Origin: Nitrosomonas eutropha
GTDB lineage: Bacteria > Pseudomonadota > Gammaproteobacteria > Burkholderiales > Nitrosomonadaceae
Assembly (NCBI RefSeq): GCF_003201195.1
Contig: NZ_QICQ01000015.1
Location: 1 to 57,631 of the forward strand
DNA: 57,631 bases
Reading direction: 5' to 3'
Shown here one piece after another: positions 33,709-41,206 of the stretch. The translations under genes were made by a program, and so were the position numbers. Below the pieces are notes generated by a model. It was not told the origin of the DNA and did not search any database. It saw nothing but the letters and a program-made list of their open reading frames with translations. The first letter of the stretch is position 1. Each line of letters begins with the position of its first letter.

Positions 33709-34283
33709 CGCTTGACTCCTTTACCCTCTAATATAGCGGCAAGTGTGTGTGTCGCACGGGAGCAATGTGTCTTTACGCTTCCTTCCGAGCAATCCATGAT
33801 TTTTGCTGTTTCGGATACATCCATCTCTTCCCAGTAACGCAACAGGAAGGCCTCTCGTTGACGTGGCGGTAAAGTTTCTAGCGCCTTGCTGATCAGTTCG
33901 ATCAGTTGAGATTGCTCCGCTGCGGTACCGGGTTTGTTTTTCTGGTCGAAATCCTGCGCCAGTGACAGAGATTCGGGAATATCGGAATATTCATCAGTAT
34001 CTTTTTCGCTTGAAGCAGGCATAAATGCTGAGAACAACGTCACCCAGAGTGAACGGGATTTCTGTCGCCGATAATAATCACGAATCTTATTTTGCAGAAT
34101 GCGCTGAAACAGGGGAGGGAGCTCGGCAGGCGGTTTATGCGCATACTTCTCGGTCAGCTTCATCATTGAGTCCTGCACGATATCCAGTGCAGTGTGTTCA
34201 TCCTGCACCGCGAATAACGCTTGCTTGTATGCACGCAGCTCGACTTCGCTCAGAAAATCAGAAAGTTCTTGCCGAGTAGCCAG
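33705..34283 (-). CDS. sigma-70 family RNA polymerase sigma factor (ECF-like)
   Basis: A sigma factor with region 2 (ALDIVQDSMMKLTEKYAH, IRDYYRRQKSRS) and region 4 (LETLPPRQREAFLLRYWEEM then the helix-turn-helix VSETAKIMDCSEGSVKTHCS). The frame upstream of the first GTG (34208) remains open and reads LATRQELSDFLSEVELRAYK, which belongs to region 2. I therefore place the start at a CTG at 34283, preceded by AAGGCAGG; an ATT at 34286 is the alternative. No ATG or GTG exists upstream before the stop. It is coupled to the DUF3619 gene. Confidence 0.82.
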   Translation of the reverse strand: MATRQELSDFLSEVELRAYKQALFAVQDEHTALDIVQDSMMKLTEKYAHKPPAELPPLFQRILQNKIRDYYRRQKSRSLWVTLFSAFMPASSEKDTDEYSDIPESLSLAQDFDQKNKPGTAAEQSQLIELISKALETLPPRQREAFLLRYWEEMDVSETAKIMDCSEGSVKTHCSRATHTLAAILEGKGVKR

Positions 34284-34507
34284 AATAACCTGCCTTGGAG
34301 TTTATGATTCATTTTCGGTAATGCAACGGCCATCGCCATTATCAGATACATAGAAGGTATACAGAACGACAGCAAGAGACAGCAATATTATAACTTCCTG
34401 TCGTGCAGCAGGCGCATAGAATCAGGTAGTGAGCCAAGGTAAAACCAGAGTCGATTGGATTTATTCTGATCCGGCTGACCTGTCTTTCAGGGAAGTGGAA
34501 GACGGAT

Positions 34508-35011
34508 TTATAACACGACCGGGTAATCGGAAAGCTCGCTTTTTCTTTTGCCAGCGCTGTTGGCTGGAAAGTATTGCTGTAGCACTCTGGTAATTACATC
34601 AATTCCGGAGAGAATACCCTGTTCAAATTGTCCCTGGCTGAAAGCAGTTTCCATCGTATGGCAAGCAGCGTCCCATTCCGCCTGTTCCATGCGAGTGTAA
34701 ATGCCCCGATCTGCTATGATCTCCACGCTGTGATCTGCCATTAATAAATAAATCATCACACCATTGTTCTGTTCGGTATCCCAGACTCGCAACAGGGAAA
34801 ATACATCAATGGCCCGTTCACGACTGAAATGATTTTTCAACAGCAGGGATATATCCAACGCCGCTTCTACTGCAAAAACAATTTCGCCACTATGTGTGGT
34901 TTCAGACCGTGCAATTGCCTGCTTGATTGTATTCAGCGTATTCGGTGGAAATGCACGTTTTACGGCTGATTGACCAGTGACGAGATGGCGGATGATGCGC
35001 ATCAAATTCAT
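34508..35011 (-). CDS. TPM-domain protein (YgcG-related, second copy)
   Basis: About 167 residues starting MNLMRIIRHLV (ATG at 35011, with GGAG upstream). Blocks ARSETTHSGEIVFAVEAALD, VFSLLRVWDTEQNNGVMIYL and DHSVEIIADRGIYTRM match the TPM domain. Unlike its neighbour it has no signal peptide or glycine-rich tail, so it is probably cytoplasmic. It is the last gene of the LemA-TPM-TPM group, 13 bases after the previous stop. Function is unknown; this trio is widely conserved and linked to envelope or protein quality control only loosely. Confidence 0.82.
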   Translation of the reverse strand: MNLMRIIRHLVTGQSAVKRAFPPNTLNTIKQAIARSETTHSGEIVFAVEAALDISLLLKNHFSRERAIDVFSLLRVWDTEQNNGVMIYLLMADHSVEIIADRGIYTRMEQAEWDAACHTMETAFSQGQFEQGILSGIDVITRVLQQYFPANSAGKRKSELSDYPVVL

Positions 35012-35024
35012 TAATTTCTCCTGA

Positions 35025-35909
35025 TTACCATCTTCCCGAGGCGCCGCCACCACCAAAGCCGCCACCCCCGCCACGGAATCCACCGCTAGAAAAACCACCC
35101 CCTCCAGGCCAGTTTCTGCGCCCACTCCTGAACCCACCTTGGTGAATGATTCTCCCTGTCTGCTCAAACAGGCTGATAACAAATGCCACGATGGCAATTA
35201 GGACAGCGATCAGCAGTGAAGAGGAAATCAGCCAGATCAGTAATCCTGCAATACTGCTGGTTATGGTTGCACCGGTCATTCTCCCAAACGTGGCTTGCAG
35301 CATCCTGCCCAGCATCAGCATGACAAATAAAACGGGAATAATGTTTTCCAGCACAAGGTTCATACTGGCTGATTCTCTCGCCTGCCGTGCAGGAACAGGC
35401 AAAGGTTCGCCTTCAATCACACTGATAATCTGCCTGATACCTGTCTGTAATCCACCAAAAAAATTACCATGCTTGAATTCAGGAGTAATTCCCTCGTCTA
35501 TGATGCGCCGAGCGATGGCATCCGGTAATGCACCTTCAAGTCCGTAGCCGGTTTCAATCCGCAAGGTTCTGTCATTCTTGGCAACCAGCAGCAATACGCC
35601 ATCATCGATTCCTTTGCGGCCGAGTTTCCATGCCTCAACCACACGAATTGAATACTGCTCAATCGTTTCAGGCTGTGTGGAGGGAACAATTAGCACGGCG
35701 ATCTGACTGCCTTTTTTTGCTTCAAAATTAGCTAGTTGTTGCTCCAGTTGAGTGATTTCTGTTTTGGTGAGCGTTCCAGTCAGATCGGTAATATGTGATT
35801 TAAGCGGAGGAATAGCAACATCGGCCAGCACCCCGGTGGCAGCAACACATAACAGTGCTATAAACGACAAACTGATATGCCGCTTGATTCCTGTAAATAA
35901 AATCAACAT
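35025..35909 (-). CDS. TPM-domain membrane protein (YgcG family)
   Basis: A 294-residue protein with signal peptide (to ADVAIPP), a periplasmic TPM domain (about 35-165, with DLTGTLTKTEITQLEQQL, GRKGIDDGVLLLVAKNDRTL and ETGYGLEGALPDA), two transmembrane helices (about 185-245) and a C-terminal Gly/Ser/Phe-rich tail (GGGGGFGGGGASGRW) typical of YgcG proteins. It follows lemA by 19 bases and precedes another TPM gene. The glycine-rich tail is usual in this family. The biochemical role is not settled. Confidence 0.88.
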   Translation of the reverse strand: MLILFTGIKRHISLSFIALLCVAATGVLADVAIPPLKSHITDLTGTLTKTEITQLEQQLANFEAKKGSQIAVLIVPSTQPETIEQYSIRVVEAWKLGRKGIDDGVLLLVAKNDRTLRIETGYGLEGALPDAIARRIIDEGITPEFKHGNFFGGLQTGIRQIISVIEGEPLPVPARQARESASMNLVLENIIPVLFVMLMLGRMLQATFGRMTGATITSSIAGLLIWLISSSLLIAVLIAIVAFVISLFEQTGRIIHQGGFRSGRRNWPGGGGFSSGGFRGGGGGFGGGGASGRW

Positions 35910-35928
35910 GCTTGCTTATTTAATCAAT

Positions 35929-36534
35929 TTATTGAGCAGTTACCGGAGCACCAAATTCCACCGTGGGCGGAACAGCAATCGCTTGTTCATTCTCCACCGT
36001 GAAGTTGGGTTTGACCTGGAACCCGAACAGCATCGCAGTCAGGTTGCTCGGAAAGGAGCGAACCGTTACGTTATATTCCTGCACTGCCTGGATGTAACGG
36101 TTACGGGCGACCGCAATACGATTTTCAGTACCTTCCAGCTGTGCCTGCAGATCACGGAAATTGGCACTGGATTTGAGCTGCGGGTAATTCTCTGCCACCG
36201 CCAGCAAACGGGTAAGCGCACCGGTCAGCTCACTCTGAGCGTTCTGAAAACGGGCAAAGGCTTCCGCATCGTTGATCAGTTCCGGTGTCGCCTGAATGCT
36301 GCCTGCTCTGGAACGGGCGGCAGTCACTCCCAGCAACACTTCTTTTTCCTGTGTGGCAAAGCCTTTTACCGTATTGACCAGATTCGGAATCAGATCTGCC
36401 CGGCGCTGATACTGGTTGATTACTTCCGCCCAACTTGATTTGATCTGTTCATCAGTCGATTGCAGGGTGTTGTAGCCGCAGCCGCTGAGCAGCAGAACGC
36501 AGGCAAGTGTCAGAAAATTTAACAGTTTTTGCAT
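35929..36534 (-). CDS. lemA: LemA family lipoprotein
   Basis: About 201 residues from ATG 36534 (GAGAGG upstream), starting with a lipoprotein signal LLLSGC. The LemA core follows: IKSSWAEVINQYQRRADLIPNLVNTVKGFA, LLGVTAARSRAG, and NRYIQAVQEYN with FPSNLTAMLFGF. LemA proteins form membrane-attached helical bundles of unknown function and nearly always precede TPM/YgcG genes, as here. An in-frame ATG at 36597 overlaps the bolA-like stop and would bury the lipobox, so the internal start is preferred. Confidence 0.9.
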   Translation of the reverse strand: MQKLLNFLTLACVLLLSGCGYNTLQSTDEQIKSSWAEVINQYQRRADLIPNLVNTVKGFATQEKEVLLGVTAARSRAGSIQATPELINDAEAFARFQNAQSELTGALTRLLAVAENYPQLKSSANFRDLQAQLEGTENRIAVARNRYIQAVQEYNVTVRSFPSNLTAMLFGFQVKPNFTVENEQAIAVPPTVEFGAPVTAQ

Positions 36535-36593
36535 AAGAACCTCTCTGAAAGTTGATGGGCCACTTTCGCGGCGTGAGGTTATCACTCCCGGTT

Positions 36594-36911
36594 TCATTCG
36601 GCAGCCGATCCACCAAGGCAGGGTGGGGATGTGCGCGCTGCATCATGACGTTCCTGCCATTCCGCAGGAGTGAATGTGTGTAACGCCAGTGCGTGAATGG
36701 AGCGAATAATCTCATCCGTCAGCGTGGCGTTGACCAGCCGGTGACGCGCCACCAGCGGTTTGTCATCAAATGCAGCAGATACAACCGTTACCTTGAAATG
36801 AGATTCGGATCCTGCCGGGACATTATGACGATGGCTTTCATTAAATACTTCCAGGAACTGCGGCTGTAACGATTGTAGCCTGCTTTCAATCCTGTTCTTC
36901 ATGTCTGTCAT
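36594..36911 (-). CDS. BolA/IbaG family protein
   Basis: A 105-residue BolA-fold protein: NRIESRLQSLQPQFLEVFNESHRHNVPAG, SHFKVTVVSAAFDDKPLVARHRLVNATL and IHALALHTFTPAEW are the class II KH-like core. The His in SHRHN and the one in LHTFTP are candidate iron-sulphur ligands for glutaredoxin partners. An internal ATG at residue 4 is also possible. The final ten residues (CLGGSAAE) contain a Cys. It lies 60 bases upstream of lemA on the same strand. Confidence 0.9.
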   Translation of the reverse strand: MTDMKNRIESRLQSLQPQFLEVFNESHRHNVPAGSESHFKVTVVSAAFDDKPLVARHRLVNATLTDEIIRSIHALALHTFTPAEWQERHDAARTSPPCLGGSAAE

Positions 36912-37166
36912 GTTTATTGCAACCTTCTGTTGTTATTTCCTGGCTCAGATTGATGTACTTCCGTTGAGACTTCTTTATGAAAAATGGGTTCAGTCGATTG
37001 TAAAAATTGACAATTTTCTTATGAGTTGTAGATATTAATCAATATATGGAGGGTGTTCTTTTTTTGGAGACGCAGGCCGAATTGAGGGTGCCTGCAAAAT
37101 ATACCGAATAGGTTGGAAGGGCGAGTACCATGCAACGCAGTGCTTCGCCTGAAAAATGACTTTAGA
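36912..37166. other. 255-base intergenic region upstream of the bolA-like gene
   Basis: No gene was seen. AAAATTG-A-CAATTTT (37003-37017) forms a perfect short dyad that could be an operator for the bolA-like gene, but no regulator is implied. Confidence 0.3.
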
Positions 37167-37191
37167 AAGCCGGAGATAGATTCTCCGGCTT
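37167..37191. terminator. terminator-like hairpin after the PEP-CTERM gene
   Basis: AAGCCGGAGA (37167-37176) and TCTCCGGCTT (37182-37191) form a perfect ten-base stem with a five-base loop, ten bases beyond the stop of the PEP-CTERM gene. The minus-strand tail starts TCTAAAG, so the U-tract is weak. Confidence 0.7.
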
Positions 37192-37200
37192 GATGGTAGA

Positions 37201-38031
37201 TTAGCAGCAGCGCAGCTTTCTGGTGAACCCTAATGCCAGTAAACCGGCAGTTAGAAGTACCAATGGCATGGGTTCGGGTATTTCATTTGGATTCTCTGCT
37301 GGATCTTGTGGATCCTCCGGTTTGGCTGTCCAGGAAATAAGGTTTTGAGAATCTTGGGTCATTTTTCCATTTTTACATTGTCCCTTTTTATTTCCACTTG
37401 TGTATTTTTCAGTACAAGTAGAGCTTGATGTCAGGAAAAATAAATCATATTTCTCACTTTTTGTGCCATCTTGAGTGTTGTCATAAATATCTTTTATCCA
37501 TCCATTTGCCAGATCGTCGGCATCACCAAATCCTCCTACCTTGAAGTTGCCCTTTGAAAGTGGGTTTCCGTTTTGATTGCCCTGGTTTTTGCCGTTTTCA
37601 AACAGAATTTCCCACAGGGTGAGCTGGAATGCCGTTAATTCTTTTCCATTTGCCGAATTGTCAAGGTAGTCGCCATAATTATCGAACAGGTAACCAATCC
37701 GGGCGATTTCCCAGGAACCAATACCAGCTACGCTTCCCGTTGTCAGGGCATCCATTTGGTATGTGGTTCCAGATTTTAGCGTATGGAAAATATCAGCACA
37801 GAATGCGTAGAAATCTAATCCTTCAGATGTTTTAAATTTGAATTCTCCCGCATATACATTTCCTTGAACAGGTTTTCCCTGATTCCATGGGTTTCCTGAC
37901 CAAGACGAATTATTGGGAAGGGTTCCTACTTGTTCATTTCCAAATGTATCTGTATAGGTCAATGTAACTGGATCAGCATGCGCTGTTCCAATTGCTGCAA
38001 ATAAGGCTGCTGCAATAAGTGTTTTCTTCAT
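37201..38031 (-). CDS. PEP-CTERM sorting domain protein (exosortase substrate)
   Basis: A 276-residue secreted protein: signal peptide (1-19, ending AHA), a body with GEFKFKTSEGLDFYAFCADIF and many Gly/Asn/Asp residues, and a C-terminal sorting signal EIPEPMPLVLLTAGLLALGF followed by basic residues and CC. PEP box, hydrophobic helix and basic end are the hallmarks recognised by exosortase XrtA, which would cleave and attach or release the protein at the cell envelope. It stands alone, with a sigma-54-type promoter upstream, matching control by PrsR. The CTEK...QCKNGK segment contains two cysteines likely to be disulphide-bonded. Confidence 0.88.
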   Translation of the reverse strand: MKKTLIAAALFAAIGTAHADPVTLTYTDTFGNEQVGTLPNNSSWSGNPWNQGKPVQGNVYAGEFKFKTSEGLDFYAFCADIFHTLKSGTTYQMDALTTGSVAGIGSWEIARIGYLFDNYGDYLDNSANGKELTAFQLTLWEILFENGKNQGNQNGNPLSKGNFKVGGFGDADDLANGWIKDIYDNTQDGTKSEKYDLFFLTSSSTCTEKYTSGNKKGQCKNGKMTQDSQNLISWTAKPEDPQDPAENPNEIPEPMPLVLLTAGLLALGFTRKLRCC

Positions 38032-38135
38032 AGGTAAATCTCCTTCGGATTAAAAATTTTGTTTTTAATTGGTTACCACTATCGACTATCAGGGCTAATG
38101 AGGCATCGATCCTGAACAACCTTGATTTACAATAA

Positions 38136-38150
38136 GCACATTACATGCCA
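38136..38150 (-). promoter_or_regulatory. sigma-54-type promoter of the PEP-CTERM gene
   Basis: On the minus strand the sequence is TGGCATGTAATGTGC, with invariant GG and GC at the exact sigma-54 spacing (consensus TGGCAC-N5-TTGC; two mismatches). Transcription would start near 38124, about 93 bases before the start codon. Confidence 0.65.
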
Positions 38151-38231
38151 ATACTTTATTTGCGATATAAGTGCATGACACTAATAGATATATGTTCTAT
38201 TTGCAGGGGTGGCTAAGTAGAACAATTCTTT

Positions 38232-38254
38232 GCTTGTAAATTTTTCTGACAAGC
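38232..38254. promoter_or_regulatory. candidate PrsR-binding dyad (PEP-CTERM box)
   Basis: GCTTGT (38232-38237), 11 bases, ACAAGC (38249-38254): a perfect inverted repeat about 95 bases upstream of the -24 element, a normal enhancer distance for an NtrC-type activator. Assignment to PrsR is inference. Confidence 0.5.
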
Positions 38255-38556
38255 CTTGATACTTGCTGGAATTTTTATAGTGATTTGTTTGTTATAAGGA
38301 GATAACCTGAATGCTTGTTTTCTCCATTGATATTTTGTATGGAGAGCCAGGGGGCTGGTTTATACGAGGAAATATAGGAAAAGTTGTGAGGCTGGAGAGG
38401 ATTTTGGCTTTGGCATTGTGCCAAATCAATGACACGGAATGGTTTCGAGTAGTGGCGTGCAAAAGCACAGCCACTCAAGCAGAATCAGTTGCTGGTCAAC
38501 GCGGTACTGGATTGCCTCGGCGTTGCTTCAACACAGCACCTTGTAAGGATTGAGGA
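38255..38556. other. 302-base stretch without a recognised gene
   Basis: Between the putative enhancer and the rimO terminator. A plus-strand open frame at 38311-38553 has no family features and is probably chance. Nothing else was identified. Confidence 0.3.
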
Positions 38557-38586
38557 AAAAGTGGCAATGATACAAATGCCACTTTT
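38557..38586 (-). terminator. rho-independent terminator of rimO
   Basis: AAAAGTGGCA (38557-38566) and TGCCACTTTT (38577-38586) form a ten-base stem with a ten-base loop; read on the minus strand it ends in TTTTTCC, 48 bases after the rimO stop. Confidence 0.85.
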
Positions 38587-38633
38587 GCGGGCAGGCACAG
38601 TCGCCGAAGCAATTCAGGAGTTTACTGTTCGCG

Positions 38634-39971
38634 TTAGATTTTCTCTGTCCACAGGTCGTGAATGTCAGTATCGGTAACGCGCACATCTGCCCAGTCACCC
38701 GGTTTAAGGGTTGAGGCATCATTAATGTAAACAACGCCGTCAATTTCCGGTGCATCGGCATAACTTCTGGCGATGGCGCCTTCTTCATCAACTGTGTCCA
38801 CCAGCACCCTGAGCTGCTGGCCTTTTTTCACAGCCAGGCGTTGTTTGCTAATGATTTCCTGCTGTTGCATCAGTCTTTCCAGTCGTTCTTGCTGGATTTC
38901 GGGAGGAACATGATCAGGCAATACATTGGCAGCCGCGCCTTTGACCGGCGAATAGGTAAATGCCCCCACCCGATCCAGTTGTGCTTCTTCCAGAAAAGCG
39001 AGCAGTTCCTCGAATTCTGCTTCGGTTTCTCCCGGAAAACCAACAATAAAAGTGCTGCGCAGAGCAATGTCCGGGCAGGTTTTGCGCCACTGCTGAATGC
39101 GCACCAGTACGTTTTCACTATTGGCTGGGCGTTTCATCAGCTTGAGTATGCGTTTGTTGGCGTGCTGAAAAGGAATGTCCAGATAAGGCAGGAGCTTGCC
39201 TTCTGCCATTAATGGGATCAGTTCATCCACATGTGGATAGGGATAGACATAGTGCAGCCGTACCCAGATACCGAATTCCCCCAGTGCGTTCGCCAGTTCG
39301 GTGATGCGAGTGCGAACGGGTCTGCCTTGCCAGAAGCCGGTGCGATATTTGATATCCACCCCGTAAGCACTGGTATCCTGGGAAATAATCAGCAATTCCT
39401 TGACACCAGCTTCGACCAGACTTTGCGCCTCCTGCAGTACACCACCCACCGGTCGACTGACCAGATCACCGCGCATGCTGGGAATAATGCAGAACGTGCA
39501 ATGATGATTGCAGCCTTCGGAAATTTTGAGATAGGCGTAATGCTTCGGCGTGAGCTTGATTCCCTGTGGCGGTACCAGATCAAGATAAGGATCGTGCGGT
39601 TTGGGTAAATGATGGTGAATGGCGGCCATCACTTCCTCGGTTGCCTGCGGGCCGGTTACTGCCAGCACGCTGGGGTGCGCCTGCCGGATGACATCCTCTT
39701 TTGCACCCAGGCAGCCGGTTACAATCACCTTGCCATTTTCAGTCAGTGCTTCGCCAATGGTTTCCAGCGATTCCGCCACGGCACTATCAATAAAACCGCA
39801 GGTGTTGACGACCACCAGATCAGCATCGGCGTAGTTGGGTGAGATCAGGTAGCCCTCTGCTCGCAGGCAGGTGAGGATACGTTCGGAATCAACCGTTGCC
39901 TTGGGGCAGCCAAGTGATACAAAACCAACGCGTGGAATTGCAGGGGGGTGTAGGGATGAGGCAGCTGTCAT
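38634..39971 (-). CDS. rimO: ribosomal protein S12 (aspartate 89) methylthiotransferase
   Basis: A 445-residue radical-SAM methylthiotransferase that modifies Asp89 of ribosomal protein S12. The N-terminal MTTase domain has [25 protein letters not shown] and VTGCLGA (three Cys of the second cluster). The radical SAM motif is [13 protein letters not shown] (C-X3-C-X2-C). A C-terminal TRAM domain follows. The DSERI and NTCGFI variants identify RimO rather than MiaB. It stands alone with its own terminator. Confidence 0.95.
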   Translation of the reverse strand: MTAASSLHPPAIPRVGFVSLGCPKATVDSERILTCLRAEGYLISPNYADADLVVVNTCGFIDSAVAESLETIGEALTENGKVIVTGCLGAKEDVIRQAHPSVLAVTGPQATEEVMAAIHHHLPKPHDPYLDLVPPQGIKLTPKHYAYLKISEGCNHHCTFCIIPSMRGDLVSRPVGGVLQEAQSLVEAGVKELLIISQDTSAYGVDIKYRTGFWQGRPVRTRITELANALGEFGIWVRLHYVYPYPHVDELIPLMAEGKLLPYLDIPFQHANKRILKLMKRPANSENVLVRIQQWRKTCPDIALRSTFIVGFPGETEAEFEELLAFLEEAQLDRVGAFTYSPVKGAAANVLPDHVPPEIQQERLERLMQQQEIISKQRLAVKKGQQLRVLVDTVDEEGAIARSYADAPEIDGVVYINDASTLKPGDWADVRVTDTDIHDLWTEKI

Positions 39972-40090
39972 TCAGATTTCCGTATATACAATGGTTTATA
40001 TCCATCACCGCTTTCCTGGCTCCGGATGAAAGGCGGTATGGTGCCACCGGGGAATATATTGCACAAGATTTCCGTCAGTTCAATCAATTC

Positions 40091-40179
40091 TTAGAACCTA
40101 TTCAAGATCTCGATCAAGGGATGCAGTTCAATTTCAACGCCGTAATGTGCCCTTCAGTGAGATATTGAACAGGTTCTTA
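40091..40179. mobile_element. 89-base MITE-like inverted-repeat element
   Basis: Left end TTAGAACCTATTCAAGATCTC (40091-40111, quoted here in two parts: TTAGAACCTATTC and AAGATCTC) and right end GAGATATTGAACAGGTTC then TTA (40159-40179) are inverted repeats matching at 18 of 21 positions. The TTA on each outer side may be the target duplication. The 47-base centre encodes nothing. The ends resemble IS5-family terminal repeats, so it may be a non-autonomous derivative or an internal-deletion remnant. Confidence 0.6.
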
Positions 40180-40412
40180 TGAAAAAATCAGAATTCAGTA
40201 GAAGGATTGCAACGAGAGAGCGAGAATAATGGTCTGATTTTTTGGTTGCCAACTCTGCTGGATTGTTTCATGTTTGCGACATTCACCATAACGGAGTTAT
40301 GTGCAGATGGCTCAAAGACAGAGCCTTACCATAACAGGCAGGATGTTATTGCGCGAATGCCTGCAGCGGGAAAAAATCCAGCAGCAGTTTTATCGGGGGG
40401 TGTTAGTCAAGG
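40180..40412. other. intergenic stretch between the inverted-repeat element and the PepSY gene
   Basis: No supported gene. A plus-strand open frame at 40207-40572 runs antisense through the PepSY gene and has no recognisable motif. Confidence 0.3.
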
Positions 40413-40682
40413 TTATTTGTTCGGGATGACTGCATTTTTTGCCGGATCGATTTTTACTTTGATTTTTTTACCATTGGCGTCGATGATTTTTACCTCGACG
40501 ATCAGCTTTCCCTGTTCTCTTTCAACTTCAGCCTCGTGGATATTTCCGGGGTTTGCTGCAACGGCTGCCTGAATGGCTGAAATTACCTGATCTGCTGGTA
40601 ATCCTTCATTACCAGCAAATGCACTATTGAACGAGAAAAACATGGTTGCGGTGAAGATGGCTGCTCCGGTAATTTTTTTCAT
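40413..40682 (-). CDS. small periplasmic PepSY-domain protein
   Basis: An 89-residue protein with a clear signal peptide (AAIFTATMFFSFNSAFAG) and one PepSY-like repeat: VISAIQAAVAANPGNIHEAEVE, then GKLIVEVKIIDANGKKIKVKIDP. GGAG precedes the start. PepSY proteins bind and inhibit secreted peptidases or act in envelope signalling; the partner here is unknown. It stands alone. The gene has a long upstream region shared with the divergent decarboxylase gene. Confidence 0.75.
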   Translation of the reverse strand: MKKITGAAIFTATMFFSFNSAFAGNEGLPADQVISAIQAAVAANPGNIHEAEVEREQGKLIVEVKIIDANGKKIKVKIDPAKNAVIPNK

Positions 40683-41050
40683 CGTGATCTCCTTCCGGTT
40701 TATCTAGATATACCAACTCTCTTATAAAGCTGGTTGTTCAAAATATTAGTCCTGCGCTTGCTCATGTGCAAATCTTTTGCGTAAAAGATTCTTCTGAAAA
40801 CTATTTTTCAGGCGAATCGAGGCATTAAGTACCCTGAAAAAATATTGCCTGTATTTTCTTGTCCAATATAAATTGGTCGGCAGAAAAACCCAATAAAAAG
40901 TTGTTAATTGGCTCTTTTTTCTGATGAAGATTGCTGTTTATAAAGTCGCTGGGCTTTGCAAACAGCCATCAAAAATAATGAAGATAATTTCTGTCATATA
41001 AGATGATGATTATTAATCGTTTATTTTAATAAAAATAATGCAAAAAAATA
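40683..41050. other. AT-rich divergent regulatory region
   Basis: About 370 bases between the PepSY start and the decarboxylase promoter, strongly AT-rich (for example TTATTTTAATAAAAATAATG near 41020-41040). It may hold the PepSY promoter or act as an upstream element; no operator was recognised. Confidence 0.35.
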
Positions 41051-41079
41051 CTTGATTCTGAAAAAATCAAGCCTATAAT
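41051..41079 (+). promoter_or_regulatory. sigma-70 promoter with overlapping dyad upstream of the decarboxylase
   Basis: TTGATT (41052-41057), 16 bases, TATAAT (41074-41079). CTTGATT (41051-41057) and AATCAAG (41065-41071) form a perfect inverted repeat spanning the -35 and the spacer, a possible operator. Transcription should begin near 41086. Confidence 0.7.
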
Positions 41080-41120
41080 GCGTGCCTTTAGAAATTCCAG
41101 CAGCCCATAAGGAGGTCATC

Positions 41121-41186
41121 ATGAGAAGCAAGATAAACCTGTTTGTTCCAACTGATTGGGTTCAAATTCATATTCCCGAAACGTAG
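41121..41186 (+). CDS. short leader ORF (21 residues) upstream of the decarboxylase
   Basis: An ATG six bases after a perfect AAGGAGG Shine-Dalgarno opens a 21-codon frame (MRSKINLFVP, then TDWVQIHIPET) ending in TAG at 41184-41186. It lies 20 bases before the decarboxylase ATG and in a different frame. It is too short to be a domain, and its ribosome-binding site is stronger than that of the main gene. Leader peptides controlling ornithine decarboxylase are known in E. coli (speFL-speF), but this sequence is not similar. A regulatory role is inference. Confidence 0.5.
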   Translation: MRSKINLFVPTDWVQIHIPET

Positions 41187-41206
41187 CGATTCCAGGAGAA
41201 ACCCTC

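Noticed and set aside
38311..38553. 80-codon plus-strand frame between the PEP-CTERM promoter and rimO
   Set aside because: No family resemblance and it ends just before the rimO terminator; probably chance.
40207..40572. 121-codon plus-strand frame overlapping the PepSY gene
   Set aside because: Antisense shadow of the PepSY gene, which has signal peptide, ribosome site and domain.
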